Of a stretch of DNA of 64,000 nt, positions 8,928 to 17,304 are shown piece by piece. Position 1 is the stretch's first letter. The number at the start of each line of letters is the position of its first letter. The translations under genes and the position numbers were made by a program. Under the pieces are notes generated by a model. The model made no database searches. It had not been told where the DNA came from and worked only from the letters and a program-made list of their open reading frames with translations. Source of the stretch: Rhizobium sp. P38BS-XIX (GTDB lineage Bacteria; Pseudomonadota; Alphaproteobacteria; Rhizobiales; Rhizobiaceae); the NCBI RefSeq assembly GCF_012641435.1, contig NZ_JABAIJ010000008.1:186001-250000 (forward strand). The letters are read 5' to 3'.

Positions 8928-9227
8928 GTCTGGCTCCTGTTACAATCATGGGGCTTGCCTGGCGCGCTCCACTCAAACGCGGTGCCGCCATTCAATCGAG
9001 GCCCAGCCTCTGTCCGCCCGATGATCATGCTGTTTCAGCCGCTCGCAGACTGGTTACATTTGTCACGAAAGATGCATGATCCGTCCGGCGTCGGCGATGA
9101 GATCTTGAATTTACGCCGACGTGCACAGCGGGGTTCTCAAATCTGTCATATGCAGGCACTAGTAAGCATGACCCGAAAGCAGCCCCACATGTGCCGCTCC
9201 CACCCTTTCATGTCACGGAACAAGTCA
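8928..9227. other. 300-base divergent intergenic region
   Basis: This lies between the cupin (minus) and the PhnM-like gene (plus). The plus frame is open from 8955 but shows no conserved protein before 9228. The region must contain promoters for both genes, yet I see no convincing -35/-10 pair or strong palindrome. Confidence 0.5.
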
Positions 9228-10454
9228 ATGCAGTCCAATTCTCCCATCATCGTCGAGGGCGCTACCGTTGTTTTTGGCGATCGTCTGGAGCTCGCATCCG
9301 TACGCATCGAAGCGGGGCGCATTGCTGAGATCGACGGCGCGCGCGATGGTGCGGACGTTATCGATGGTCGCGGCTGCATGCTTGCTCCTGCGTTCGTCGA
9401 CGTTCACGGTGATGCTTTCGAGCGGCAGCTCATGCCACGGCCGGGCACAATGTTACCGGTTGCGCCGGCGCTGCTCGAGACCGATCGCCAGCTTGCCGCA
9501 AATGGCATTGCGACGGCGTTTCATGCGCTGACGCTGAGCTGGGAGCCGGGGTTGCGCTCGGTCGAAAACGGCCGCGCGGTGGTCGATGGCCTGGACATTC
9601 TGGCTCCGCGTCTGACGGTTGATAATCGTGTGCAGCTGCGCTGGGAGACCTTCTGTTTCGAGGCGATCGACCTCATTCGCGACGCGCTGTCCGGTCCGCG
9701 GCGGCCATCCGTTGCGTTCAACGACCACACCTCGATGCTGCTGCTCGATCCGTCGATATCACTGCAGGAACGCCCTTTCGATCTTGATCCGAATTTTCCG
9801 GCCCTTGATCCGGCCTCTCCCGTCTTTGCAGACAAGATGGCCGAACGTGCGAAAAGAGCGAAGTTGCCAGTTCCGGATATGATCGCCCTGGCGCGCGCGA
9901 TGTGGGAACGCCGGCCCCAGGTCCTGGCCGCAATCAACGAGGTCGCGACCCTCGGTCAGGCTGTGGGCGCTCCGATGCTGTCCCATGATGATAGCCAGAT
10001 CGAAACACGCGAATTCTATCGTGATCGGGGCGCGCGCATTTGCGAATTTCCGATGAACCGCCGTGTGGCGCGTGCTGCGCGTGCTGCCGGTGATTTTATC
10101 GTCTTTGGCGCACCGAACGCCACGCGTGGCGGCAGCCACCTCGCCTCGATCGGTGCGGCCGACATGATCCGCGAAGGCCTGTGCGATATTCTCGCCTCCG
10201 ATTACTATTACCCGGCCATGCTGCTTGGATTGGCACGGCTGAAGGCCGATGGCGTCGGCCCGCTGCAGGATCTCTGGCCGCTGGTCTCCGGAAATCCCGC
10301 ACGCGCATCCGGCCTTCACGATCGCGGTGTGATCGAAGTCGGCAGCCGGGCCGATCTGATACTGGTGGAATGGCCCGAAGGCGAGGTCCCGGCCATTCGG
10401 CGCACCTGGGTGGCCGGTCGTGAAGCCTATCGCGCGGTTGCAGCGGGAGGCTGA
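9228..10454 (+). CDS. phnM: PhnM-like alpha-D-ribose 1-methylphosphonate 5-triphosphate diphosphatase
   Basis: A 408-residue amidohydrolase-superfamily protein closely matching PhnM. Landmarks are PAFVDVHGDAFERQLMPRPG (metal-binding HxD), LSHDDSQIETREF, the VFGAPNATRGGSH loop and CDILASDYYYPAML. In the C-P lyase pathway PhnM releases pyrophosphate from ribose methylphosphonate triphosphate. No other phn lyase gene is nearby, so it may serve a phn operon elsewhere or act on another substrate. ATG 9228 was chosen for the GGAA eight bases upstream; ATG 9210 is possible. Confidence 0.83.
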   Translation: MQSNSPIIVEGATVVFGDRLELASVRIEAGRIAEIDGARDGADVIDGRGCMLAPAFVDVHGDAFERQLMPRPGTMLPVAPALLETDRQLAANGIATAFHALTLSWEPGLRSVENGRAVVDGLDILAPRLTVDNRVQLRWETFCFEAIDLIRDALSGPRRPSVAFNDHTSMLLLDPSISLQERPFDLDPNFPALDPASPVFADKMAERAKRAKLPVPDMIALARAMWERRPQVLAAINEVATLGQAVGAPMLSHDDSQIETREFYRDRGARICEFPMNRRVARAARAAGDFIVFGAPNATRGGSHLASIGAADMIREGLCDILASDYYYPAMLLGLARLKADGVGPLQDLWPLVSGNPARASGLHDRGVIEVGSRADLILVEWPEGEVPAIRRTWVAGREAYRAVAAGG

Positions 10455-10501
10455 CGGATCGCGAGACGGCGTGGCGTCACTTCGGCCATCTCGGGCTTAA
10501 T

Positions 10502-10852
10502 TTATTCGTGAACTTCGGCCCAATGCGGATAGGTGACATAAGCGGTGAGCGCCCCCTCCCCTTCGGTCGTGATCGTCACCGCCACGCCTTTCGGCATGTA
10601 GATGATCTCCCCCGGCCCCGCGATAACGGTACCGGCGCCGGTTGAAACTGCGATCCGTCCTTCCAGAACGATCATGATGTCATCGACGGCCATCGTCTCG
10701 GTCAGACTTTGATCCGGGGCGTATCGGCCATATCCGATCGTAACCGGGCCGCCATGCCGTTCGTCCACCAGATTTCCGACATAAATATCGCCATCCTGGC
10801 CCGGAGACCTGACGAGTTTCGCGTCGGCGATGTTGAATTTCTGAACCTTCAT
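10502..10852 (-). CDS. Small cupin protein (EutQ-like)
   Basis: A 116-residue cupin starting MKVQKFNIADAKLV. The second half reads DDIMIVLEGRIAVS...GPGEIIYMPKGVAVTITTEGEG, typical of the cupin barrel. The classic HxH of motif 1 is absent: the equivalent stretch has TETMAVDDIM, as in EutQ-like cupins with altered metal sites. It is convergent with the PhnM-like gene (48 bases apart) and stands alone on its strand. Function unknown; it may bind a small metabolite without being a metalloenzyme. Confidence 0.75.
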   Translation of the reverse strand: MKVQKFNIADAKLVRSPGQDGDIYVGNLVDERHGGPVTIGYGRYAPDQSLTETMAVDDIMIVLEGRIAVSTGAGTVIAGPGEIIYMPKGVAVTITTEGEGALTAYVTYPHWAEVHE

Positions 10853-10987
10853 CGCGGTCTCCCGTTCGTCTTTTGGTAGCTAGCGCAGCTATGAAGCGTG
10901 CCAAGAGTGCAAAAGGAACTTGCTGCTGCCCTGGTACGGCGAACGGTTTCGGCCGTGGATGACGTTGAGCCATTTTTGGAGATCCGG

Positions 10988-11326
10988 ATGACGAACGAAA
11001 GCTGTCCCATTCTATCGCCTGAACAGAGGCAATTCCTCGAAATACGGGAAGCAGCCGAAAAGGTCATGCTTGAGACGATAGAGCAGGCAATCAGTGACGC
11101 GGCTGCGGAGGTGGCGAACAAAATCCGGTCGGCTGGACTGGAGTTCGAGCCAACCGACCGTGACTATTTCGCCTTTACTGCGCAGCAGAGTCTATTCGTC
11201 CGCTTGTGCGGCGGCGACCCGCATACCTTCGAGGGCGGAGATCCGGAAATTGGCGACCGCATCCTGCGAAACGGCCGCCACATCATCGACCATTACTGGA
11301 AAGCCCGTGGCACACCCTCGCCGTGA
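10988..11326 (+). CDS. Hypothetical protein
   Basis: A 112-residue protein I do not recognise. ATG 10988 has GGAG six bases upstream; the frame is open from 10898 but without a better start. It is soluble and mostly helical by composition. Residues ~14-45 (LEIREAAEKVMLETIEQAISDAAAEVANKI) look like an amphipathic helix, followed by FEPTDRDYFAFTAQQSLFVRLCGGDPHTFEGG. It is flanked by the EutQ-like cupin (minus) and the AhpD-like gene (minus), so it is a monocistronic plus-strand gene. Confidence 0.55.
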   Translation: MTNESCPILSPEQRQFLEIREAAEKVMLETIEQAISDAAAEVANKIRSAGLEFEPTDRDYFAFTAQQSLFVRLCGGDPHTFEGGDPEIGDRILRNGRHIIDHYWKARGTPSP

Positions 11327-11407
11327 ATGCGGTTCCGATAGACCTGCCGGGCTTGATATTCCGTAGCCAAGGCGACTAACGGCATTGCCGACCGCTGAAC
11401 GTCCGTG

Positions 11408-12013
11408 TCAAGCCGCGGGTGTCGGCTCGCCGAGCGAAAGCATCAACCGGTTTGCCCAGTTGAAAAAGGCGGCTCCGTGGATCACGTCAGCGATTTCGAG
11501 ATCGTCCAGGCCCTCTTCGCGCAACCTGGCGATCTCGGCGGCGCCGAATTGAGATGGCGTTGACGTCAATGCCGCGGACGTCTCGACAACGGCATTCCAT
11601 CGGCTGCTGCCAAGATCGGCGTCTAGACCGTCATCCAGCAGACGTTGCACATCGTCCGTGCGCTTCGAATGGTGAGAGGCAAATCGCGAGTGCACCGATG
11701 CGCAGAAAATGCAGCCATTGGCTCGTGATGCCGCCGTGGCGGCGAGTTCCCGTTCGGCGCGGGCAAGACCGGCCGACACGTTGTAGAAGATATCCTTGTC
11801 CGTCTTCGTGCGGGCCTGCAGAATGTCCGGATCTCTGACAAGCAGCATGAAATAGGGAGACTTTGCACGCGATGCGTCTACAAGGCCCGCCCAATGACGG
11901 TCGGTCAGATCCGTTTCAGTGAGCGGCTGCAGCCAGGGCGTCCAACCGATTTCAGCTTGCGTGAAGGTGTTCGGGCGATTTTCGATTGCCGGGTGAAGAG
12001 CGGTTTCGGTCAT
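11408..12013 (-). CDS. AhpD-like alkylhydroperoxidase domain protein (Avi_7169 family)
   Basis: A 201-residue carboxymuconolactone decarboxylase/AhpD-fold protein. The redox motif CIFCASVHSRFASHHSKR (CxxC plus His, about residues 99-116) follows the ERELAATAASRANG helix, as in the Avi_7169 family. It likely reduces a peroxide or acts as a redox partner. ATG 12013 (MTETALHP) has AAGGAA upstream; the open frame extends 16 codons further. It follows the Avi_7170-type gene by 22 bases and ends the KPN_0185x-type operon. Substrate not known for any member. Confidence 0.85.
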   Translation of the reverse strand: MTETALHPAIENRPNTFTQAEIGWTPWLQPLTETDLTDRHWAGLVDASRAKSPYFMLLVRDPDILQARTKTDKDIFYNVSAGLARAERELAATAASRANGCIFCASVHSRFASHHSKRTDDVQRLLDDGLDADLGSSRWNAVVETSAALTSTPSQFGAAEIARLREEGLDDLEIADVIHGAAFFNWANRLMLSLGEPTPAA

Positions 12014-12035
12014 GGAAAATTCCTTGTTCCTCTGA

Positions 12036-12665
12036 TTAGGCTTGCACAGCCTGTTCGGCAATCACAACGCTGGCCGCGAGTGCCCTTAGACCGGTCACGA
12101 CCCTGATCTGAAACGCCAGAAATGCGACGAGTTGCGATAGGGTTACGATGCCCGTGGTCGTCCATCCGGCATCAAGCAATTTCTGCAAAGCTGCGGCGCT
12201 CGCATCCCGCGGGCGGAATACCAGCAGGTGCGCGTGCTCCAGAGCGGCGCTCAGCTTTGGGTCAAGCAGGGTTCGGTTCTCTCTGGAAACCTCGTAGATG
12301 AGTCCCGATTGATCCTCATTCGATAGCGGGCCGGCGGGATAATGGCCATAGGGACCAACTGCCGTGCCACGCTCAACCTCGGTCCCGATAACGGCAGCAA
12401 GATCAGACCCATGCGCCTCACCTTGCAGTTTGGAGGAATAATAGCTTCTGATCTCCGGGGTCTTGTGCAGACCTGCGACGAAGGTGGCAACGGCAAAGCG
12501 TTCCGCCGGAGTGACGCTGCCGAAATGCTCCGGTTCAAAAAGGGCTTCATAACTCTTTTGGGCGTTGAGGCGTGTTTCGGGCCGTCGTGCTCGAAGATCG
12601 TCGAGATGGGATCCGGACTCTATTCCCGCGAGCAAATCGATAATGTCTCGTGTCTGCAAAGTCAT
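12036..12665 (-). CDS. CMD domain protein (Avi_7170 family)
   Basis: A 209-residue AhpD-fold protein, paralogous in fold to its downstream neighbour, but without a CxxC motif: the region that would carry it reads LLVFRPRDASAAALQKLLDAGW. The loss of both Cys suggests a structural or non-peroxidatic role. The gene lies between the luciferase-like monooxygenase (31 bases upstream) and the AhpD-like gene. This tandem pair is the hallmark of the Avi_7169/Avi_7170 families, always beside a KPN_01858-type flavoprotein and a peptide-type importer. Confidence 0.83.
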   Translation of the reverse strand: MTLQTRDIIDLLAGIESGSHLDDLRARRPETRLNAQKSYEALFEPEHFGSVTPAERFAVATFVAGLHKTPEIRSYYSSKLQGEAHGSDLAAVIGTEVERGTAVGPYGHYPAGPLSNEDQSGLIYEVSRENRTLLDPKLSAALEHAHLLVFRPRDASAAALQKLLDAGWTTTGIVTLSQLVAFLAFQIRVVTGLRALAASVVIAEQAVQA

Positions 12666-12696
12666 GGTTTCGATGCCTTTTCTGAAGCGCTGCTGT

Positions 12697-13755
12697 TCAA
12701 ACCCGCGCGGCGACGCGCCGTTCGTTCTCGTTGGATATGTCTTGTCGCCAACCGAGCGCGGGGGCGACGTGGGCTGCGGTCAACTCCAGTGAGCGCAGGA
12801 TATATTCATGCGGCGGGTCGACGGAGTGCACCTGGAAGACGAGATCCGTGACGCGCGCCAGCGCAGTATCTGCCTGAAGCGATGCGACGACATCGTCAGG
12901 GGTGCCGACGTGAACATCGAACGCCTTGATCAAATCCGCCGTTGTTTCGCCGGGAACCGCAAAGCCCGTTGCCTTGAAGTGTTCAACGATGCGCCGCAGG
13001 CCGATATCGGCGAAGTAAAGGGCCTCTTTCCTGCTGTCGGCGACAAAAAGGCTGCGCGAGCCCAGGATCCGCGGTTGGCGCCCAGACGGCAACGCCGAAA
13101 GATAGGCATCGATGATCGGATTCTGGAGGTCGGAAAGCCTGGCATCCGGCGTTTCGGGTGGGCGAGGCTGCGTGCGCGACAACATTAGCCCATCGCCATC
13201 GCGACCGGCGCGCAGGCCGCCGCCAACGGAAAATGTTGCCTGCCAGACATGGTCGTGCAAATGCGGCGCTGCGGGATAGAGGCGATTTCCGCCAGTCAGC
13301 TCTCTGCCGGCCCATGCGTCGCGCACGACGGCGAGATGCTTGCCGTAGACTTCCGTGCGCTGGCTGCTTTCCAGGCCGAAGGGAAGGAAGGCTTGTGGAG
13401 TTCCTCCTGTGCCGAAGCCGATTTCCAAGCGTCCATCAAGCAGCGTGTCGAGCACGGCTGTATCTTCAGCGACGCGCACCGGGTTTTCCATTGGCAGCGT
13501 AATGACGCCCGTCCCGAGACGGATGCTAGATGTCCGCGACGCGAGGCCGGCGAGAAACACCAGGGGCGCCGGCAGGCCTCCCTCGTCACCGTTGAAATGA
13601 TGCTGCGCGATCCAGGCACTGTCGAAGCCATGCCGTTCAGCATGAATAATTTGCTCGGCAACCAGCCTGTAGCGGGTTCTGGCATCTACCTGGTCCAGGA
13701 CCCGGCTGAAGAAACCCAGTCTCTTCGGGAATGTTGGTGTGTTCATGGAGATCAT
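12697..13755 (-). CDS. FMN-dependent luciferase-like monooxygenase (KPN_01858 family)
   Basis: A 352-residue bacterial-luciferase-fold protein. It begins with KRLGFFSRVLDQ, then AEQIIHAERHGFDSAWIAQHHFNGDEGGLP, IRLGTGVITLPMENPVRVAEDTAVLD and GRLEIGFGTGG, the classic LLM flavin-site strands. It would oxidise an organic substrate using reduced FMN and O2, supplied by a separate reductase not present here. Start 13755 gives an ATGA overlap with the ABC ATPase gene; ATG 13746 is an alternative. Its operon partners suggest it attacks the compound imported by the adjacent transporter. Confidence 0.87.
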   Translation of the reverse strand: MISMNTPTFPKRLGFFSRVLDQVDARTRYRLVAEQIIHAERHGFDSAWIAQHHFNGDEGGLPAPLVFLAGLASRTSSIRLGTGVITLPMENPVRVAEDTAVLDTLLDGRLEIGFGTGGTPQAFLPFGLESSQRTEVYGKHLAVVRDAWAGRELTGGNRLYPAAPHLHDHVWQATFSVGGGLRAGRDGDGLMLSRTQPRPPETPDARLSDLQNPIIDAYLSALPSGRQPRILGSRSLFVADSRKEALYFADIGLRRIVEHFKATGFAVPGETTADLIKAFDVHVGTPDDVVASLQADTALARVTDLVFQVHSVDPPHEYILRSLELTAAHVAPALGWRQDISNENERRVAARV

Positions 13756-15425
13756 CCTGCACTGATAAGCGTGGGCGCTGTGATGCGCGGAAACGTCTTG
13801 CCGGGGACGGCATCGATCAGCTCGCGCGTGTAAGGGCTCTTGGGATTGGAAAAGACGTCTTCAACGCGACCCGTCTCGACCAGCCGTCCGCCGTTCAGCA
13901 CGGAAACGGTATCCGCGATCTGCCGCACGACCGCGAGGTCGTGAGAGACGAAGAGGTAGGTCAGCCCGAGTTCGCGCTGCAATTCGCCGAGAAGGTCGAG
14001 AATCTGCGCCTGCACCGTCACATCAAGCGCCGAAACCGCCTCGTCCAACAGCAGGATCTGCGGATCGAGCACAAGAGCGCGCGCGATCGCGACACGCTGG
14101 CGCTGCCCTCCCGAAAGGGCATTCGGCCGGCGGTGCAATATGTCTGCCGGCAGCCTGACCTTGTCGAGCGTGGTGACCACCTTTGCCAAGCGTTCGCGCC
14201 GGGACAGACGTGCGAAGTTCAAAAGCGGCTCTTCGACGATTCTCGCGATCGTCAGGCGAGGATCGAGCGAGCCATAGGGATTCTGGTAGACGAGCTGGAT
14301 CTTCTTGCGGAAGAGCCGCAGCGTTTCGCCACGCAACGCGGATAGATCGGACCCGTCGACCAGAACCTTTCCGGAAGTGGGGCGCTGAAAGGCGGAAACG
14401 ATCCGTATGGTCGTCGTCTTGCCCGAGCCGGATTCTCCGACGATGGCATGCGTGCTGCCGCGACGAACACGAAACGAGACATCGTCCACGGCGCGGAAAC
14501 TGCCATCGCTGCCGGTCCCGAAATCCTGCACGAGACCATCGACCACGATGATGTCGTCTGCCGATATGGCAGGTGCAGTTGAGCGCTGTGATTTCGGCCG
14601 CGCGTTTAACGACGGCGCATCGGCGAGCAGGCGTCGCGTATAGTTGCTTTGCGGAATTCGCAATATATCGGCCGTGCGCCCCTGCTCCTGGATGCGGCCG
14701 TGCTGCAGGACGATGAGCCTGTCGGATCGATCGGCGGCAACCCCCAAATCATGGGTGACCAGAAGAACGGCCGTGCCATACTCGCGCCTGAGATCGTCGA
14801 TCAGATCGAGAATGTGTCTTTGCACGGTAACGTCGAGCGCGCTGGTGGGCTCATCGGCGATAATCAGCGAGGGCTTCAACGCGATGGCAATTGCGATCAA
14901 GACGCGCTGACGCATGCCGCCAGACAGCTCATGCGGATATTGCCTGGCGCGCAGTTGAGGTTGGCTGAGCCCTACGCGTTCCAGCAGCTCCACGGCCTGA
15001 GCGCGGGCCGCCGCTCCAGATGCCTTGCCGTGAACCGTCAGGATTTCCGCGACCTGTTCGCCGATCGTCCTTACCGGATTGAGCGAATTGCCCGGATCCT
15101 GCGGGACGAGGCTCATGACGGAACCGCGGATGCCATCCAGCCGCTTCTGCGGCCAGCCGGCGATATTCAGCCCATTCAACAGGATGCTTCCCTGCTGGAG
15201 AAACCCGCCTTCGGGCAGGAGGCCGATCAGCGCCTGTGCCGTCGAGCTTTTCCCCGAACCGGATTCGCCGACCAGCGCAACGACCTCACCGGCTCGCACC
15301 TTGAAATCGATATCGTGGACGACGGTCCGCAGACCCGTTCTGTCGTGATAGGCAACTCTGAGGCCTGTCACATCGAGGATGGGGGCACCCTTGTCCGTGA
15401 TTGTTCCAACGATTGGCGCCGTCAT
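13752..15425 (-). CDS. Tandem-domain peptide/nickel-type ABC ATPase (DppD-DppF fusion)
   Basis: A 557-residue protein with two complete ATPase domains. Domain 1 has Walker A GESGSGKSSTAQ (about residue 50), signature LSGGMRQRVLIAIAIAL and Walker B LIIADEPTSALD. Domain 2 has GESGSGKTTTIR (about 345), LSGGQRQRVAIARAL and ILLLDEAVSALDVT. Domain 2 carries Ala in place of the usual Pro-Thr in its D-loop start. The double domain is usual for GsiA-like ATPases. ATG 15425 (MTAPIVGTI) overlaps the permease stop as ATGA. It powers the two permeases upstream in this operon. Confidence 0.9.
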   Translation of the reverse strand: MTAPIVGTITDKGAPILDVTGLRVAYHDRTGLRTVVHDIDFKVRAGEVVALVGESGSGKSSTAQALIGLLPEGGFLQQGSILLNGLNIAGWPQKRLDGIRGSVMSLVPQDPGNSLNPVRTIGEQVAEILTVHGKASGAAARAQAVELLERVGLSQPQLRARQYPHELSGGMRQRVLIAIAIALKPSLIIADEPTSALDVTVQRHILDLIDDLRREYGTAVLLVTHDLGVAADRSDRLIVLQHGRIQEQGRTADILRIPQSNYTRRLLADAPSLNARPKSQRSTAPAISADDIIVVDGLVQDFGTGSDGSFRAVDDVSFRVRRGSTHAIVGESGSGKTTTIRIVSAFQRPTSGKVLVDGSDLSALRGETLRLFRKKIQLVYQNPYGSLDPRLTIARIVEEPLLNFARLSRRERLAKVVTTLDKVRLPADILHRRPNALSGGQRQRVAIARALVLDPQILLLDEAVSALDVTVQAQILDLLGELQRELGLTYLFVSHDLAVVRQIADTVSVLNGGRLVETGRVEDVFSNPKSPYTRELIDAVPGKTFPRITAPTLISAG

Positions 15426-16309
15426 TTGCCGATGCTCCCGATTGTCCGGCTGATGCGATTGATGGATACGACGACCAGGACAACGACGAGTCCGGGGGCG
15501 GTCGTCAGCCACCAGGCAGTCGCGATGTAGTTGCGCCCTTCGGCAATCAGCAGTCCCCATTCGGGCGTGGGCGGCGGTGCGCCGTAGCCGAGAAAGCCGA
15601 GTGTCGCCAATTGAAGGATCGCCCATCCGGCTTGCAGCGCCGCAAAGGCGATCACCGAGGTCAGCGAATTGGGCAGAATATGGCGCCAGAGCACCTTGAA
15701 GAACGTACCGCCGCTCCCGAACGCGGCCTCGACATATTCGCTCCGCCGTACCGTGACGACTTCGGAGCGGACCAATCGGGCGAATTTGGCAATCAGCGTA
15801 CAGCCGACGGCGATTGCGGCATTCAACGTGCCGAAGCCGAGCAGGACGATGATGCTAAGCGACAGGAGAAGATCCGGGATCGAGAGCATGACATCGACCA
15901 GCCTCATGATGACCGTCTCGATCCTGCCGCCGAACGATCCGGCAAGCACGCCAAGCGTCGTACCGGCCACAAAAGCGATGGCGACGGCAGCGAGGGCGCC
16001 GGACAGCGAGTGGACCGCACCGTAGACGATACGGGCATAAAGATCCCGGCCGAGCGAATCCGTTCCCAGAAGGTGCGCGGCGCTCGGCGGCCGCAGGTGC
16101 TGCCCCGGCAGGCCTTGAATCGGATCATAGACGGTGAAGACACCGGGCACGAGAGCCCATAGAACAACCACTGCGAGAATGAGGCATGCAAGAAGCAGCT
16201 CGGGCTGGATACGGGGCAGTCGCCTGCCGGCATCCTGCGCATCCCTTGTTTCCCGGTCGGACACGTCAAGGCCGGTCTGATGTTGCGCGGTATCGAGCGT
16301 CGCCATCAT
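15422..16309 (-). CDS. Peptide/nickel-type ABC permease (DppC-like)
   Basis: A 295-residue permease. A ~30-residue hydrophilic N-terminus precedes LLLACLILAVVVLWALVPGVF (TM1). The conserved LLGTDSLGRDLYARIVYGA is the DppC/OppC extracellular signature, and residues ~225-245 contain the EAA loop (EAAFGSGGTFFKVLWRHILPNS). About six transmembrane segments. Start 16309 overlaps the DppB-like stop (ATGA) and its own stop overlaps the ATPase start, so the three genes are translationally coupled. Confidence 0.9.
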   Translation of the reverse strand: MMATLDTAQHQTGLDVSDRETRDAQDAGRRLPRIQPELLLACLILAVVVLWALVPGVFTVYDPIQGLPGQHLRPPSAAHLLGTDSLGRDLYARIVYGAVHSLSGALAAVAIAFVAGTTLGVLAGSFGGRIETVIMRLVDVMLSIPDLLLSLSIIVLLGFGTLNAAIAVGCTLIAKFARLVRSEVVTVRRSEYVEAAFGSGGTFFKVLWRHILPNSLTSVIAFAALQAGWAILQLATLGFLGYGAPPPTPEWGLLIAEGRNYIATAWWLTTAPGLVVVLVVVSINRISRTIGSIGK

Positions 16310-17247
16310 GCAGCTCCCAGCTTGGATTTCAGGCGTGGATCGAGCACGGGATAGAGAAGATCGACCACCAGATTGATGACCACGAACGCGGTAGCGGCGA
16401 TGACGACAATCGCCTGCAGAACGGCGACATCCTGGCTATCGACTGACTGTTTCGTGAGGCCGCCGATGCCATTGAGACCAAATACGGTTTCCGTGATCAC
16501 GGCGCTGGCGATCAACTCCCCGAACAGCAATCCCGCAACGGTCAAGACCGGCAGCAGTGTGTTCTTGGCGACATGTCGCCAGAGGACGTTGCCATGTGAA
16601 AGCCCCTTGGCTCGCGCGACCGGCACAAAGGGCCTCGTCAGAACCTCATCTATGTTTTTCAACAGAATCTGCGCAAGCGGAGCCGAAATCGGCACTGCGA
16701 CGGTGAGAACCGGGAGCAGAAGACCTTCCCAGGGACCCGGGTTGATCACCGGCACAAGCCGAAGCCGGAAGGAGAAAATCTGGATAAACATGATGCCGAG
16801 CCAGAATGTAGGCACCGATATGAAGAGCGAGGGAATGGACTGGATCAGGCCGCGCAGCCAGGAAAAGCCGGAGAGATTGCAGGCGATTGCAATCAGTCCA
16901 GCAAGCAGCGCCGCGCCTGTGAAGCCCAATCCGGCAAGCAGCAGGGACGGCGGCAGGTTGGTGGCGAGCAGCGAACTCACCGGAACGCCTGCCTGCAGAG
17001 AGTAACCAAAATCACCCGTCAGGAAATTCCAGAGGGCATGGACATACTGGTGCAGGAAAGACCCGTCGGCGCCGTAGGCCGCCCGGATATCGGCAAGCTG
17101 CTCGGGGCTCAGCCCATAATCCGGGTTCTGGAATTTGATCAGCACCGCGTCGCCCGGGAGCGACTGCAGCAATATGAACGATACGGTAAAGGCTGCCCAT
17201 AAAACGAACAAAGCCTGCCCGAACCTCGATAATATATATCTTGCCAT
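16306..17247 (-). CDS. Peptide/nickel-type ABC permease (DppB-like)
   Basis: A 313-residue permease starting MARYILSRFGQALFVLWAAFTVSFILLQ, the typical DppB N-terminus with a first TM segment. It has six hydrophobic segments and the EAA motif VARAKGLSHGNVLWRHVAKNTLLPV. ATG 17247 was chosen by family alignment; a GTG at 17283 is in frame but adds a non-conserved tail. A stem-loop at 17274-17294 separates it from the upstream binding-protein gene. Confidence 0.9.
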   Translation of the reverse strand: MARYILSRFGQALFVLWAAFTVSFILLQSLPGDAVLIKFQNPDYGLSPEQLADIRAAYGADGSFLHQYVHALWNFLTGDFGYSLQAGVPVSSLLATNLPPSLLLAGLGFTGAALLAGLIAIACNLSGFSWLRGLIQSIPSLFISVPTFWLGIMFIQIFSFRLRLVPVINPGPWEGLLLPVLTVAVPISAPLAQILLKNIDEVLTRPFVPVARAKGLSHGNVLWRHVAKNTLLPVLTVAGLLFGELIASAVITETVFGLNGIGGLTKQSVDSQDVAVLQAIVVIAATAFVVINLVVDLLYPVLDPRLKSKLGAA

Positions 17248-17273
17248 GCCAATACCGTGTCTTTGGGTCAGGA

Positions 17274-17294
17274 GGCCCGGCACCGCGCCGGGCC
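17274..17294 (-). other. Stem-loop after the KPN_01854-type binding-protein gene
   Basis: GGCCCGGC at 17274-17281 pairs perfectly with GCCGGGCC at 17287-17294 around a five-base loop. It lies between the binding-protein stop (17305) and the DppB-like start (17247). There is no U-run, so partial attenuation or mRNA 3'-end protection is more likely than full termination. Confidence 0.65.
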
Positions 17295-17304
17295 AGCCAT
17301 ATCG

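Noticed and set aside
14649..15530. A 293-residue plus-strand open frame
   Set aside because: Antisense shadow of the tandem ABC ATPase; no recognisable motif.
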